A stretch of DNA of 64,000 nucleotides from Azophilus sp965200465 (GCA_965200465.1 OZ241358.1:62001-126000); one strand, 5' to 3'. Positions 50,194 through 58,709 are shown, counted from the stretch's first letter. Notes: a model not told the origin generated them from the letters alone. Numbers and translations: made by a program.

Positions 50194-51533
50194 GGCGTCA
50201 ACTCCGCAACCAGAGCGCGGAACGCATCCCCCCGGTCCTGGAAGTCGCGGAAATGATCGAAACTCGCGCAGGCCGGGGACAGGAGCACAGTGTCCCCGGG
50301 TTCGGCCCCCTTTGCGGCTAGGCGCACGGCGTCGGCCAGGCAACGGCTGCGCACGACTTGGATGCGTCCGCCAACCGCCGCGGCTATCGCCGGGCCGTCC
50401 TGCCCGAAGGCGATCAAGAGGCGCACCCGCTTGGCGATGGCGTCCCCCAGCGGACCGAAGTCCGCCCCCTTGCCAACGCCCCCGGCGATGAGGGTGACGC
50501 CGCCGGGTCGAGCGGCGAGGCTGGACAGCGCCGCCAGCGCGGCGCCGGGGTTGGTCGCCTTGGAGTCGTTGACATAGGTGACCCCGCCGACGACGGCGAC
50601 AACTTCGCAGCGATGCGCCAAGCCCTTGTAGCCCAGCACCGCTTGGCCAAGGGCCTCCAGGCTGGGGCTGACGCCCAGTTCCCCGCCGCCGTGCAGCAAC
50701 GCCAGCGCCGCCATGACGTTGGCCTCGTTGTGGGGGCCGCCAAGCGGCAGCCGCTCCGCCTCAATCACGCCCGCATCGCCCCAACTCAGCCAACGGGCGC
50801 CGTTCAGGACGCGGATGCCCCAATGGCCGGCGTCCGGCGCATCGGCGCCAAAGGTCACCAACCGTTCGAGCGCCCTTGCATCCTCGGGCAGCGTGAGCGG
50901 GTCATCCCGATTGGCGACGGCGCGTTCAGCCGCGCGATAAATGCGCTGCTTGGCGCCGCGGTAGCCCTCCATCCCATCGTGGCGATCAAGGTGATCGGCG
51001 GAGATGTTGAGAATGGCGGCGGCCTGGTAGGGATAGGTCTGCATGCGCTCCAGTTGAAAGCTGGACAGCTCCAGCACATAGCAGTCGCAGTCCGGGCGAA
51101 TCACGTCCAAGGCCGCGTCGCCCAGGTTGCCGCCGACGCCGGGCCTATGGTTCAGCTTGGCCAGGGCGTGCCCCGCCAAGGTGGTCACCGTGCTTTTGCC
51201 GTTGGTGCCGGTGACGGCGAAGATGGGCTCGTCAACGGCGCGGCAGAACAGATCGATGTCGCTCAACACCGGCAGGCCGGAGGCCAGAATGCGCTTCGCC
51301 AATGCGCTCTTCAGGCTCAGCCCGGGGCTCATGATCACCCGGTCGAGACGCCTGAATTCGACCTCGCAGGCGCCGAGCCGATAATCCACTTCCGGATGCT
51401 CCGCGGTCGCTTGGCCAAGGCAAGGCGGCTGTTCGCGGGTGTCCAGAACCACCAGGTCGTCGCTGCCCGCCAAATGACGCAGGCAGGATAGGCCGGTGGC
51501 GCCGAGCCCGACGATCAGCGTTTTTTGCGCCAT
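50190..51533 (-). CDS. murD: UDP-MurNAc-L-alanine:D-glutamate ligase MurD
   Basis: A protein of 447 residues. N-terminal nucleotide fold TLIVGLGATGLSCLRHLAG, ATP loop VTGTNGKSTVTTLAG, then VLELSSFQLERMQTYPYQAA and ILNISADHLDRHDGM. The C-terminal domain has GLAHRCEVVAVVGGVTYVNDSKATNP and LLSPACASFDHFRDFQDRG, strong MurD markers. It adds D-glutamate to the growing UDP-peptide. It lies 3 bp from mraY and overlaps ftsW. Confidence 0.97.
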   Translation of the reverse strand: MAQKTLIVGLGATGLSCLRHLAGSDDLVVLDTREQPPCLGQATAEHPEVDYRLGACEVEFRRLDRVIMSPGLSLKSALAKRILASGLPVLSDIDLFCRAVDEPIFAVTGTNGKSTVTTLAGHALAKLNHRPGVGGNLGDAALDVIRPDCDCYVLELSSFQLERMQTYPYQAAAILNISADHLDRHDGMEGYRGAKQRIYRAAERAVANRDDPLTLPEDARALERLVTFGADAPDAGHWGIRVLNGARWLSWGDAGVIEAERLPLGGPHNEANVMAALALLHGGGELGVSPSLEALGQAVLGYKGLAHRCEVVAVVGGVTYVNDSKATNPGAALAALSSLAARPGGVTLIAGGVGKGADFGPLGDAIAKRVRLLIAFGQDGPAIAAAVGGRIQVVRSRCLADAVRLAAKGAEPGDTVLLSPACASFDHFRDFQDRGDAFRALVAELTP

Positions 51534-51536
51534 TGC

Positions 51537-52619
51537 CTACCTCAGCTTCAGGGTGGACAGGCCGATGAGCACCAGCACCAAGGTCAGAATCCACAGGCGG
51601 ACGATGACCCGAGGCTCCGGCCAGCCCTTCAGTTCAAAGTGGTGGTGGATGGGCGCCATGCGGAAGATGCGCCGCCCAGTCAACCGGAACGAGACGACCT
51701 GCATGACCACGGAGGCGGTCTCCATGACAAAGAGGCCGCCCATGATGAGCAGCACGATTTCATGGCGAACGATGATGGCGACCACGCCCAGGGCCGCGCC
51801 CAAGGCCAAGGCGCCCACATCCCCCATGATCACCTGCGCGGGATAGGTGTTGAACCAGAGGAAGCCGAGGCCGGCGCCCATCAAGGCGCCGCAGAACACC
51901 GCCAGTTCGCCGGCCTCCGGTATGTAGGGAATCCGCAGGTAACTGGCGAATTCGACATGGCCGGCTAGATAGGCGATCAAGCCCAGCCCGGCGCCAACCA
52001 TGACCGTGGGCAGAATGGCCAGGCCATCCAAGCCGTCCGTCAAATTGACCGCATTGCTCATGCCGACGATGACCAAGTAGGCCACTACGACGAAGCCGAC
52101 GCCCAAGGGTATGGCCACAGCCTTGAAGAAGGGCACGATCAGGTCCGTTTCGGCGGGAAGCTCCGCGGTCGTGTACAGAAGCAGCGCGGTGGCCAAGCCG
52201 AAGACCGACTGCCAAGCGTACTTCCAGCGGGCCGGCAGCCCGTCCGAGTTGCGTTGGCGCACCTTGCGGTAGTCGTCGATCCAACCGATGCCGCCGAAGG
52301 CCAAGGTCACCAGCAGCACCGTCCAAACATAGCGATTCGCCAGTTGTCCCCACAACAGCGTGGTGGCGACCATCACGATCAGGATGAGGGCGCCGCCCAT
52401 GGTGGGCGTGCCGGCTTTCTCCAAGTGGCTGGACGGCCCGTCGCCGCGAATGGGCTGGCTGATCTGGTGGCGGCTCAAACGGTCGATGACCAAGGGGCCG
52501 ATCAGCAGGGACAGGCCGAGCGCCGTCACGACGCTGACCATGGTGCGAAAGGTCAGGTACTGAAAGACCGAAAAGGCGCTGACAAACTGCGCGATGTAGT
52601 CGGTGAGCCAGAGCAGCAT
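51537..52619 (-). CDS. mraY: Phospho-MurNAc-pentapeptide transferase MraY
   Basis: A protein of 360 residues with about ten membrane helices. Typical parts are HLEKAGTPTMGGALILIVM, the catalytic region IGWIDDYRKVRQRNSDGLPA, NAVNLTDGLDGLAI, FLWFNTYPAQVIMGDVG, and APIHHHFELKGWPEPRVIVR. It transfers phospho-MurNAc-pentapeptide to undecaprenyl phosphate to give lipid I. Its start is fused with the murE stop (TGATG), so murF, which should lie between, is missing from the cluster. Confidence 0.97.
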   Translation of the reverse strand: MLLWLTDYIAQFVSAFSVFQYLTFRTMVSVVTALGLSLLIGPLVIDRLSRHQISQPIRGDGPSSHLEKAGTPTMGGALILIVMVATTLLWGQLANRYVWTVLLVTLAFGGIGWIDDYRKVRQRNSDGLPARWKYAWQSVFGLATALLLYTTAELPAETDLIVPFFKAVAIPLGVGFVVVAYLVIVGMSNAVNLTDGLDGLAILPTVMVGAGLGLIAYLAGHVEFASYLRIPYIPEAGELAVFCGALMGAGLGFLWFNTYPAQVIMGDVGALALGAALGVVAIIVRHEIVLLIMGGLFVMETASVVMQVVSFRLTGRRIFRMAPIHHHFELKGWPEPRVIVRLWILTLVLVLIGLSTLKLR

Positions 52620-54079
52620 CAGCCTTCCTCCGCCATTGCGTCCAAAATTTCGCCGACGACTAGGCGATCGCTAAACGGCAACCGGCGGCCGGCGATTTCC
52701 TGATGCTCCTCATGGCCCTTGCCGGCGACCAGCACCAGGTCCTCAGGCCCGGCGGCGCCAACCGCCGCGGCGATGGCGGCGCGTCTATCGACTTCCTTCA
52801 CCAAGGCGGGTGACTCAGCAACGCCGGCGGCCATGTCCTCAATGATTTGCATCGGGTCTTCGCTGCGCGGGTTGTCGCTGGTGAGCCAGACGCCGTCCGC
52901 CAACCGCACGGCGGCCTCGGCCATCAGGGGCCGCTTGCCCAAGTCTCGGTCCCCGCCGCAGCCGACCACGCATTGCAGGCGGCCGCGGCAGTGGCGCCGG
53001 AGCGCTCCGAGCGCCTTGGCCAAGGCATCCGGCGTATGCGCGTAATCGACCACGACGGTTGGCAACGCCGGTCGGCGAAAGAACTCCATGCGCCCCGGAA
53101 CGCCGGGCGCCGCTTCGACGGCGGCGGCGATGTCGGCAAGCGGCAGCCCGTCCGTTGCCAGAACGCCGATGACGGCGCTTAGGTTTGCGAGGCCGAAGTC
53201 GCCGCACACCGGCGCATTCAGTTCAACCTCGCCCCAAGGGCTTTGCAGGCGGGCGCGGACGCCCTGCGGCCGATGCTCGACCCGCTCCCAGAAAAGGTCG
53301 GCGGCGGGCGAACCATAGGTGCAGAGGTCGAGCCGCGGCAGGCTTTGCGCCAGCCGCCGCCCGAAGTCGTCATTGATGTTGACCACCGCTCTGCGCAGCG
53401 AGGGAAACCCAAACAGCCGACGCTTGGCCGCGCCATAGGCGGCCAAGCTGCCGTGGTAGTCCAGGTGGTCGCGGGTGAGGTTGGAGAAAACCGCGCAGTC
53501 GAAGGCGACGTCGTCGGCGCGCCCTTGGGCCAAGGCGTGGGAGCTGACTTCCAAGGCCGCCCAGCGGCAACCGCGGCGCCACAGGCAGGCGAGGCGCTTT
53601 TGCGTCCTGACGGCGCTCTCCGTCGTCAGACGGGATGCGGCCAAGGCCCCCGGCGCTCCCCAACCCAGAGTGCCCAGATAGCCGGCCGGGCGCCCCAGCC
53701 GAGCGGCCAAGGCAGCCGCCTGATGGGCGATGGTGGTTTTGCCGTTGGTGCCGGTGACGCCAACGCAGACCATCTTGCGGCTAGGCGCCGCATGGAGCTT
53801 GGCCGCCAAGGCGCCGCACCGAGCGCGCAGCTCCGGCACCTGCACCACGGGCACGGGCAGCCCCGGCAAGGGCCGCTCCGACAGCACGCAGGCCGCTCCC
53901 CGACGGACCGCGGCGGCGGCGTGGTCATGCCCGTCAAAAACATCGCCGACCACCGCCGCAAAGGCGTCGCCGGGCCGGACATCCCGCGAGTCGTCGCTGA
54001 TGCCGCAGATCTCCAGCCCCGGCGCCCTCGGCTCGTCAAGCAACGCGCATAGGCTCATTTTCGGCGCCAACCCGTTCAT
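52619..54079 (-). CDS. murE: UDP-MurNAc-tripeptide ligase MurE (meso-DAP type)
   Basis: A protein of 486 residues starting MNGLAPKMSLCALLD, coupled to ftsI by ATGA. It has ATP loop VGVTGTNGKTTIAHQAA, FSNLTRDHLDYHGSLAAYGA, the C-terminal domain VVVDYAHTPDALAKALGAL, and VVGCGGDRDLGKRPLMAEAA. The motif DNPRSEDP is the hallmark of enzymes adding meso-diaminopimelate rather than lysine, so a DAP-type peptidoglycan is expected. DAP comes from the pathway begun by the aspartate kinase in this window. It is not fused to MurF. Confidence 0.97.
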   Translation of the reverse strand: MNGLAPKMSLCALLDEPRAPGLEICGISDDSRDVRPGDAFAAVVGDVFDGHDHAAAAVRRGAACVLSERPLPGLPVPVVQVPELRARCGALAAKLHAAPSRKMVCVGVTGTNGKTTIAHQAAALAARLGRPAGYLGTLGWGAPGALAASRLTTESAVRTQKRLACLWRRGCRWAALEVSSHALAQGRADDVAFDCAVFSNLTRDHLDYHGSLAAYGAAKRRLFGFPSLRRAVVNINDDFGRRLAQSLPRLDLCTYGSPAADLFWERVEHRPQGVRARLQSPWGEVELNAPVCGDFGLANLSAVIGVLATDGLPLADIAAAVEAAPGVPGRMEFFRRPALPTVVVDYAHTPDALAKALGALRRHCRGRLQCVVGCGGDRDLGKRPLMAEAAVRLADGVWLTSDNPRSEDPMQIIEDMAAGVAESPALVKEVDRRAAIAAAVGAAGPEDLVLVAGKGHEEHQEIAGRRLPFSDRLVVGEILDAMAEEG

Positions 54080-55752
54080 GAAAGGGCGCTCCCGGCGGCA
54101 AGCAGGCGCCCTTGGTCGGGCGAAACCCCCAACAGGCGCATGGCGCGCTCGGTCACCCGAGAGAACAGGGGGCCGGCCACGGCGCCGCCGCCGACCTCTT
54201 CGCCCTTGGGTTCGTTGACCACCACAACCATGACGATCTTCGGCGCCGATAAGGGCGCCACTCCGGCGAACAGCGCCAAATGGCGTTTGTCGGTGTAGCC
54301 TTCGCTCCCAACAAGGCGCGTGGTGCCGGTTTTGCCGGCCACTCGGTAGCCAGGCACCCGAGCGCCCGGGGCGGTGCCCGACGGGCTGGTGACGCCCTCC
54401 ATCATGGCCAGCACCTGCTCGGTCAACTTGGCGTCGAACACCGCTTCCCCAGCCGGCGGGTGCGGGCGCTTGACGATGCTGGGCGGCACTCGAACGCCGC
54501 CGTTGGCGAGGGTCAGGTAGGCTTGGGCGAGCTGCAGGGGCGAAACGCTTAGGCCGTAGCCGTAAGCCAAGGCGGCGCGGACGATCCTGCTGCGCAGTTG
54601 CGCATCGTCCATCCGCGCCATGGTCTCGCCCGGCAGCCCGCTGCCGATGAAGGTGTCCGCGCCGGCCCGGTGCAGCGTGTTGTAGATGGCCCGTTCCGGC
54701 AACGCCAGCGCCACCTTGGAAATGCCCACCTGGCTGGATTTGCGCACGACGCCGGCCAAAGTGAGCTCGCCGAAGTCCCTGGGGTCCTCGATCAGCTTGC
54801 CGCGCACTGACAGGTGGCCCGGCGAAGTGTCGATCAGGGTGTTGGCGGCGTACTGGCCGCTTTCAAGGGCCGCCAGCACGGCGAAGGGCTTGATGGTCGA
54901 ACCGGGTTCGTAGGTGTCGGTGACCGCCCGGTTGCGCACGCCGGCCAAGCCCCCGCGCAGGGAGGCGTTCGGGTTGTAGGAGGGGGAGTTGGCCAAGGCG
55001 AGGATTTCTCCTGAGCGGGCGTCCAGAATGACGATGGAGCCGGAAGCGGCGCCGTGGCCAAGAACGGCGTCCTTGAGTTCCCGGTAGGCTAGGTACTGCA
55101 GGCGCAAGTCGATGCTGAGCGACAAATCCTGGCCCAGCCTAGGCGCCGCCACGTAGTCCAGATCGCGGATGACGGCGCCAAGCCGATCCTTCAGCACGAC
55201 CTTGCGCCCATGACGGCCGCGCAGCCGCTCGTCAAAGGCCAACTCCACGCCCTCAAGGCCCACATCGTCCATGTTGGTGATGCCCACCACATGGGCGGCG
55301 GTTTCCGCAGCCGGATAGTAGCGGCGGTACTCGCTGCGGAAGTGGAGGCCCTCGATCCCAAGCGCCTTGACGCGCTCCGCCAAGCTCCAGGAAACCCGTC
55401 GCTTCAGGTACACGAAGGACTTGCCGCTCCTCGCCTGCAGGCGTTCGGCAAGCGCCTGCGGGGAAGTCTCCAGCAGGGGGGCGAGCCGTTCGATGTCGGC
55501 CGCCGCCAGCATTTTGCGGCTGGGGTCGGCCCAAACGGCAACGGCCGGTGTGCTGACCGCCAGAGGTTCGCCCTGCCGATCATAGATGACGCCGCGGTGG
55601 GCGGGGATGATCTCCTCCCGAATCGAGCGCACGTCCCCTTGATCCTGCAGGAACTCCTTCTCCAGCAACGTCAGATGGAACACCCGGCCGACCAAGGCCG
55701 CGCAGCCCGCGAAAAACAGGAACACGACCAGATAATGGCGCCAAGCCTTCAT
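54076..55752 (-). CDS. ftsI: Septal transpeptidase FtsI (PBP3)
   Basis: A protein of 558 residues. A membrane anchor (about 8-25) and a pedestal domain (IIPAHRGVIYDRQGEPLAVS, YPAAETAAHVVGITN) precede the transpeptidase domain. The active-site motifs are STIK (EPGSTIKPF, catalytic Ser), SSQ (VRKSSQVGISKV) and KTGT (VAGKTGTTRLV). The second motif is normally S-x-N (SSN) in gammaproteobacterial PBP3; here Asn is replaced by Gln, a notable change. It cross-links septal glycan made by FtsW. It is coupled to ftsL and murE by ATGA overlaps. Confidence 0.96.
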   Translation of the reverse strand: MKAWRHYLVVFLFFAGCAALVGRVFHLTLLEKEFLQDQGDVRSIREEIIPAHRGVIYDRQGEPLAVSTPAVAVWADPSRKMLAAADIERLAPLLETSPQALAERLQARSGKSFVYLKRRVSWSLAERVKALGIEGLHFRSEYRRYYPAAETAAHVVGITNMDDVGLEGVELAFDERLRGRHGRKVVLKDRLGAVIRDLDYVAAPRLGQDLSLSIDLRLQYLAYRELKDAVLGHGAASGSIVILDARSGEILALANSPSYNPNASLRGGLAGVRNRAVTDTYEPGSTIKPFAVLAALESGQYAANTLIDTSPGHLSVRGKLIEDPRDFGELTLAGVVRKSSQVGISKVALALPERAIYNTLHRAGADTFIGSGLPGETMARMDDAQLRSRIVRAALAYGYGLSVSPLQLAQAYLTLANGGVRVPPSIVKRPHPPAGEAVFDAKLTEQVLAMMEGVTSPSGTAPGARVPGYRVAGKTGTTRLVGSEGYTDKRHLALFAGVAPLSAPKIVMVVVVNEPKGEEVGGGAVAGPLFSRVTERAMRLLGVSPDQGRLLAAGSALS

Positions 55753-56105
55753 CGCGGCACCTGCCGCACCTGGTCGGGAAACCGCATTCCCAGATCGGTC
55801 TCCGCCAAGCGCTCGACGTTGTAGTAGGCGGACAGAGCGCCCCGTTCCAACAGCAGGCGGCTGTGTTCGTCCAGCAGGCGATCCTGCCGCTGGCGGGCGG
55901 CCTCCAAGCCCTTGTGCAGTTGGCGGACCTCATGGGTTCGCTGCACCACCAGCAGGCCGGAGGCGACCACGGAGATCAGCAGCGCCAGCAGCACCGCGGC
56001 CGAACTCCACTGCAGGCCGCGGATTCGCAAGCGGGCGGCCTTGGCGCGGCTCGCCGGCCCGGCATCGGCGACCTTGCGCTTGGCGGTTTTGCGGCCCGAT
56101 TTCAT
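55749..56105 (-). CDS. ftsL: Cell division protein FtsL
   Basis: A protein of 118 residues: a basic cytoplasmic start, one membrane helix (about 33-55, SSAAVLLALLISVVASGLLV), and a periplasmic coiled coil (EVRQLHKGLEAARQRQDRLL). It ends with the FtsL-like RLAETDLGMRFPDQVRQV. Sequence conservation in FtsL is low, so the call leans on size, topology and the place between rsmH and ftsI. FtsL pairs with FtsB and FtsQ to activate FtsWI. It overlaps rsmH by four bases. Confidence 0.92.
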   Translation of the reverse strand: MKSGRKTAKRKVADAGPASRAKAARLRIRGLQWSSAAVLLALLISVVASGLLVVQRTHEVRQLHKGLEAARQRQDRLLDEHSRLLLERGALSAYYNVERLAETDLGMRFPDQVRQVPR

Positions 56106-57022
56106 GCGGTGCGCTCCAGCACGCGCAGCACCGCGCTGCGGGCGCGGGCGTTGCGCCTGACCTCCGCCTCGCTGGGGCGCAACGGCCCAGCGGCAATGCG
56201 GGCAACCGCCTTGAGTTCGTTGGCGCGCAGCGGCACCTGCTTGGGCACGAAGGGCGGCGAGCTGCGCTCCCGAAAGAACCGCTTGACGATGCGGTCCTCC
56301 AAGGAGTGAAAACCGATCACCGCCAAGCGCCCGCCAACGGCAAGGGCGTTGAACAGCCCTTCAAGCGCCGCCTGCAGTTGGGCCAGCTCTTGGTTGATGA
56401 ATATGCGGACGGCCTGAAACACCCGCGTCGCCCCGTGCTTGCCGCGGGTCGGGCGGGGCTGGCTGGCGGTGACGAGACGCGCCAACTGGCCAGTGGTGGC
56501 CAGAGGACGGGCGGCGCAGATGGCGCGGCTGATGCGAACCGCGTAGCGCTCCTCCCCGTAGCGGCGGATGACCTTGGCGATCTCCTCCGCCGGCGCCTTG
56601 TTCAGCCAGGCCGCGGCGGTGAGGCCGCGGCTTTGGTCCATGCGCATGTCCAAGGGGCCGTCGGTGCGGAAGCTGAAGCCCCGGTCGGGGTCGTCCAGCT
56701 GGGCGGAGGAAAGCCCAAGGTCCATGATCGCGCCCTGCACGGCCTTCATGCCGAGGTCCGCCAATGTCTCTCCGATGTCGCCAAACCAGCCCAGCCGGGG
56801 AATGACCCGAGGATCCCCCTCCGCCAAGGCTTGGGCGCATTGAAACGACTGCGCATCCCGGTCCAAGGCCAGCAGGCGGGCTTGGGGAGCGATGCGCTTC
56901 AGCAGTTGGCGGCTATGGCCGCCTTGGCCGAAGGTGGCGTCCACGAAGTCGCCCGTTGCACCGGCGGCGGCGATGCAGCCGACGGCCTCTTGGCAAAGCA
57001 CCGGGGTGTGGGCGGCGTTCAT
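56102..57022 (-). CDS. rsmH: 16S rRNA (cytosine-1402-N4) methyltransferase RsmH
   Basis: A protein of 306 residues. HTPVLCQEAVGCIAAAGATG and DFVDATFGQGGHSRQLLKRI hold the AdoMet site. IMDLGLSSAQLDDPDRGFSF and GPLDMRMDQSRGLTAAAWL are RsmH hallmarks, as is the C-terminal LAVIGFHSLEDRIVKRFFRE. It methylates C1402 of 16S rRNA. It is the second gene of the dcw cluster, overlapping mraZ and ftsL by four bases each. Confidence 0.97.
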   Translation of the reverse strand: MNAAHTPVLCQEAVGCIAAAGATGDFVDATFGQGGHSRQLLKRIAPQARLLALDRDAQSFQCAQALAEGDPRVIPRLGWFGDIGETLADLGMKAVQGAIMDLGLSSAQLDDPDRGFSFRTDGPLDMRMDQSRGLTAAAWLNKAPAEEIAKVIRRYGEERYAVRISRAICAARPLATTGQLARLVTASQPRPTRGKHGATRVFQAVRIFINQELAQLQAALEGLFNALAVGGRLAVIGFHSLEDRIVKRFFRERSSPPFVPKQVPLRANELKAVARIAAGPLRPSEAEVRRNARARSAVLRVLERTA

Positions 57023-57501
57023 ATGGACAGCCCCGTCAATTCCTGAATCTCGGATAGCTGCCCGTCCTTGTCCTCCGCAAGGGCTTCCCGGAAGCCTTGG
57101 GTTGTCGAATTCCAGCGGTCGTCGTCCCAGATCTCGACTTTTTCGCCCAAGCCGACGAGGCAGAGCTTCTTGTTAAGCCCGGCGTATTCGCGCAGTTTCG
57201 CCGGCAAAAGCAGGCGCCCGTTGCCGTCAAGCTCCAAGTCGGTGGCGTGGCCGATCATCATCTGCTGAATGCGCCGCACGGAAGTGCGGACATTGGGCAG
57301 GCTCTCCAGCCGGTCCTGAAAGGTCTCCCAAATTGGGCGAGGATACAGACGCAGGCACAGGTCAACCGCGCTGATCGTCACCACCACCGCGCCTTGCGAA
57401 ACGGCGGCGACGATCTCGCGGTGGCGCGCCGGCAGCGCCATGCGCCCCTTGGCGTCCAAGGTGGCGCCGGCTATGCCCCGAAATTTGAGCGCATCCGTCA
57501 T
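57019..57501 (-). CDS. mraZ: Transcriptional regulator MraZ
   Basis: A protein of 160 residues from the ATG at 57501 (MTDALKFRGIAGATLDAKGR). Two AbrB/SpoVT-like halves are present: ATLDAKGRMALPARHRE and DLELDGNGRLLLPAKLREYA. MraZ represses or tunes the dcw promoter by binding direct repeats upstream of its own gene; such repeats are found here at 57507-57540. It is the first gene of the cluster. Confidence 0.96.
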   Translation of the reverse strand: MTDALKFRGIAGATLDAKGRMALPARHREIVAAVSQGAVVVTISAVDLCLRLYPRPIWETFQDRLESLPNVRTSVRRIQQMMIGHATDLELDGNGRLLLPAKLREYAGLNKKLCLVGLGEKVEIWDDDRWNSTTQGFREALAEDKDGQLSEIQELTGLSI

Positions 57502-57506
57502 GAAAA

Positions 57507-57540
57507 ACCCAGTTTCTCCACATATACCCACTTTTTCCCA
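57507..57540 (-). promoter_or_regulatory. MraZ operator (direct repeats)
   Basis: On the minus strand TGGGA (57540-57536), TGGGT (57530-57526) and TGGAG (57520-57516) are spaced by 5 nt each, a 10-bp period. A fourth TGGGT lies at 57511-57507 with a 4-nt spacer. The E. coli MraZ site is three TGGGA-type repeats with 5-nt spacers, so this is the expected autoregulatory site just before the mraZ ATG. Confidence 0.8.
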
Positions 57541-57546
57541 CCCGCC

Positions 57547-57575
57547 ACCCTAAAGCGGGCTTGGCGCCCTGTCAA
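57547..57575 (-). promoter_or_regulatory. Putative sigma-70 promoter of the dcw cluster (mraZp)
   Basis: TTGACA (57575-57570), 17 bp, then TAGGGT (57552-57547) on the minus strand. The MraZ repeats begin 6 bp downstream, so bound MraZ would cover the transcription start region. The consensus -35 and ideal spacing support the call; the -10 keeps the key TA...T bases. Confidence 0.65.
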
Positions 57576-57613
57576 GGCGAAAAAGGGAGAAAAATTGGAA
57601 TGGAATCGACGGG

Positions 57614-57658
57614 TTGCCCCGAATCCCCGCCGGGAGCGGAGCTGCAAATGCGGGGCAA
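57614..57658. terminator. Inverted repeat after rnpB, possible terminator
   Basis: TTGCCCCG (57614-57621) and CGGGGCAA (57651-57658) can pair with a 29-nt loop just after the 3' end of rnpB. The nearest T run in the rnpB direction lies about 20 nt further on, so it is not a classic intrinsic terminator. Confidence 0.3.
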
Positions 57659-57662
57659 TGAA

Positions 57663-58053
<391 letters not shown>

Positions 58054-58093
58054 AGGACCAACCTGCTACAACGGCCGGCGAATGTCAATCGGC

Positions 58094-58116
58094 CCCCAAT
58101 CCCCGGATAAGGATCG
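58094..58116 (+). repeat. Dispersed repeat, end fragment (copy D)
   Basis: CCCCAATCCCCGGATAAGG and ATCG match the end sequence of the MITE-like element, closest to the right end of copy A (CCCCAATCCCCG, AAGGATCGCCC). It lies in the rnpB promoter region, next to the possible -35, so the repeat may have supplied or displaced promoter sequence. Confidence 0.5.
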
Positions 58117-58509
58117 CCCGGCCCGCAGGCGGGCGGGCGAACTGCGTCATTGCCAGTAAAGACGCGGGCTGTAGCGCTTTTCGCTGAAAATATGTTACCT
58201 TTTTGGTACTTTCAGAAAAAGTTTACGCATACGCAACTTTCGCCTTGACGCCGGCCAAATGCAAGCGCTAGGATGCGCCATGCGCTACGGGGAAGCGGTC
58301 AATCCGCCTTGCCCAAGCCGATGGCTACGGCACGGCTTGGCGGTACGTCGCCAGTCCAGCCAACTGCCCTGTGGCGCAGTGCGCACCTTGGCGGGTTCCA
58401 CCAAAGCACGGCTTGTTTGCCAGTGCGCAAGCGCATCTATGCGTCCCTTCCCCGCCAAGGGCGCACCCGCAACTAAGAGGGCAGACCGATGGGCAAAAGC
58501 GAACAGACC

Positions 58510-58522
58510 GGGGGGGGGGGGG
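58510..58522 (+). repeat. Poly-G tract (G13)
   Basis: Thirteen consecutive G residues, the only homopolymer of this length noticed in the window. It lies 19 nt after an ATG (58489, preceded by AGAGG) and 7 nt before a second ATG (58530). At 13 G the upstream frame ends after 14 codons; at 11 or 14 G it would join the downstream peptide frame. The length may be affected by sequencing error. Confidence 0.85.
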
Positions 58523-58529
58523 TACGGAA

Positions 58530-58709
58530 ATGACGCCCCGCAAGGAACCGAAGCCGAAGCAAAAGCGGCCTTGGATCAAGCCTCGCTTGGCGTTCATCGA
58601 AATGGACTTCACGCTTTCCGGCGGCGCTAATGCGCCCCTAGCCCATTTTGAGGACATACAGCCCGAAGATCATATTCCTGGCCCAAGGTACAGAACGCCT
58701 GTGTCTTAA
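58530..58709 (+). CDS. Candidate small peptide with RiPP/lasso-leader-like motif, possibly phase variable
   Basis: A 59-residue ORF. The start is basic (MTPRKEPKPKQK). Then comes PWIKPRLAFIEMDFTLSGG, and an acidic/Pro-rich tail (HFEDIQPEDHIPGPRYR). The W-x-x-P-x-L followed 8 residues later by Thr and then Gly resembles the leader consensus Y-x-x-P-x-L...T-x of paeninodin-type lasso peptide precursors. However, a core starting two residues after Thr has its first acidic residues at 12 and 13, beyond the ring size of 7-9, and no maturation genes are near. If the G13 tract gains one G or loses two, the ORF extends upstream to the ATG at 58489. Function is unknown; coding status is inferred. Confidence 0.4.
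   Translation: MTPRKEPKPKQKRPWIKPRLAFIEMDFTLSGGANAPLAHFEDIQPEDHIPGPRYRTPVS

Noticed and set aside
58170..58240. Replication-origin-like AT-rich stretch near rnpB
   Set aside because: No DnaA-box cluster is visible and neighbouring genes are not those of an origin; it is more likely a promoter or leader region.
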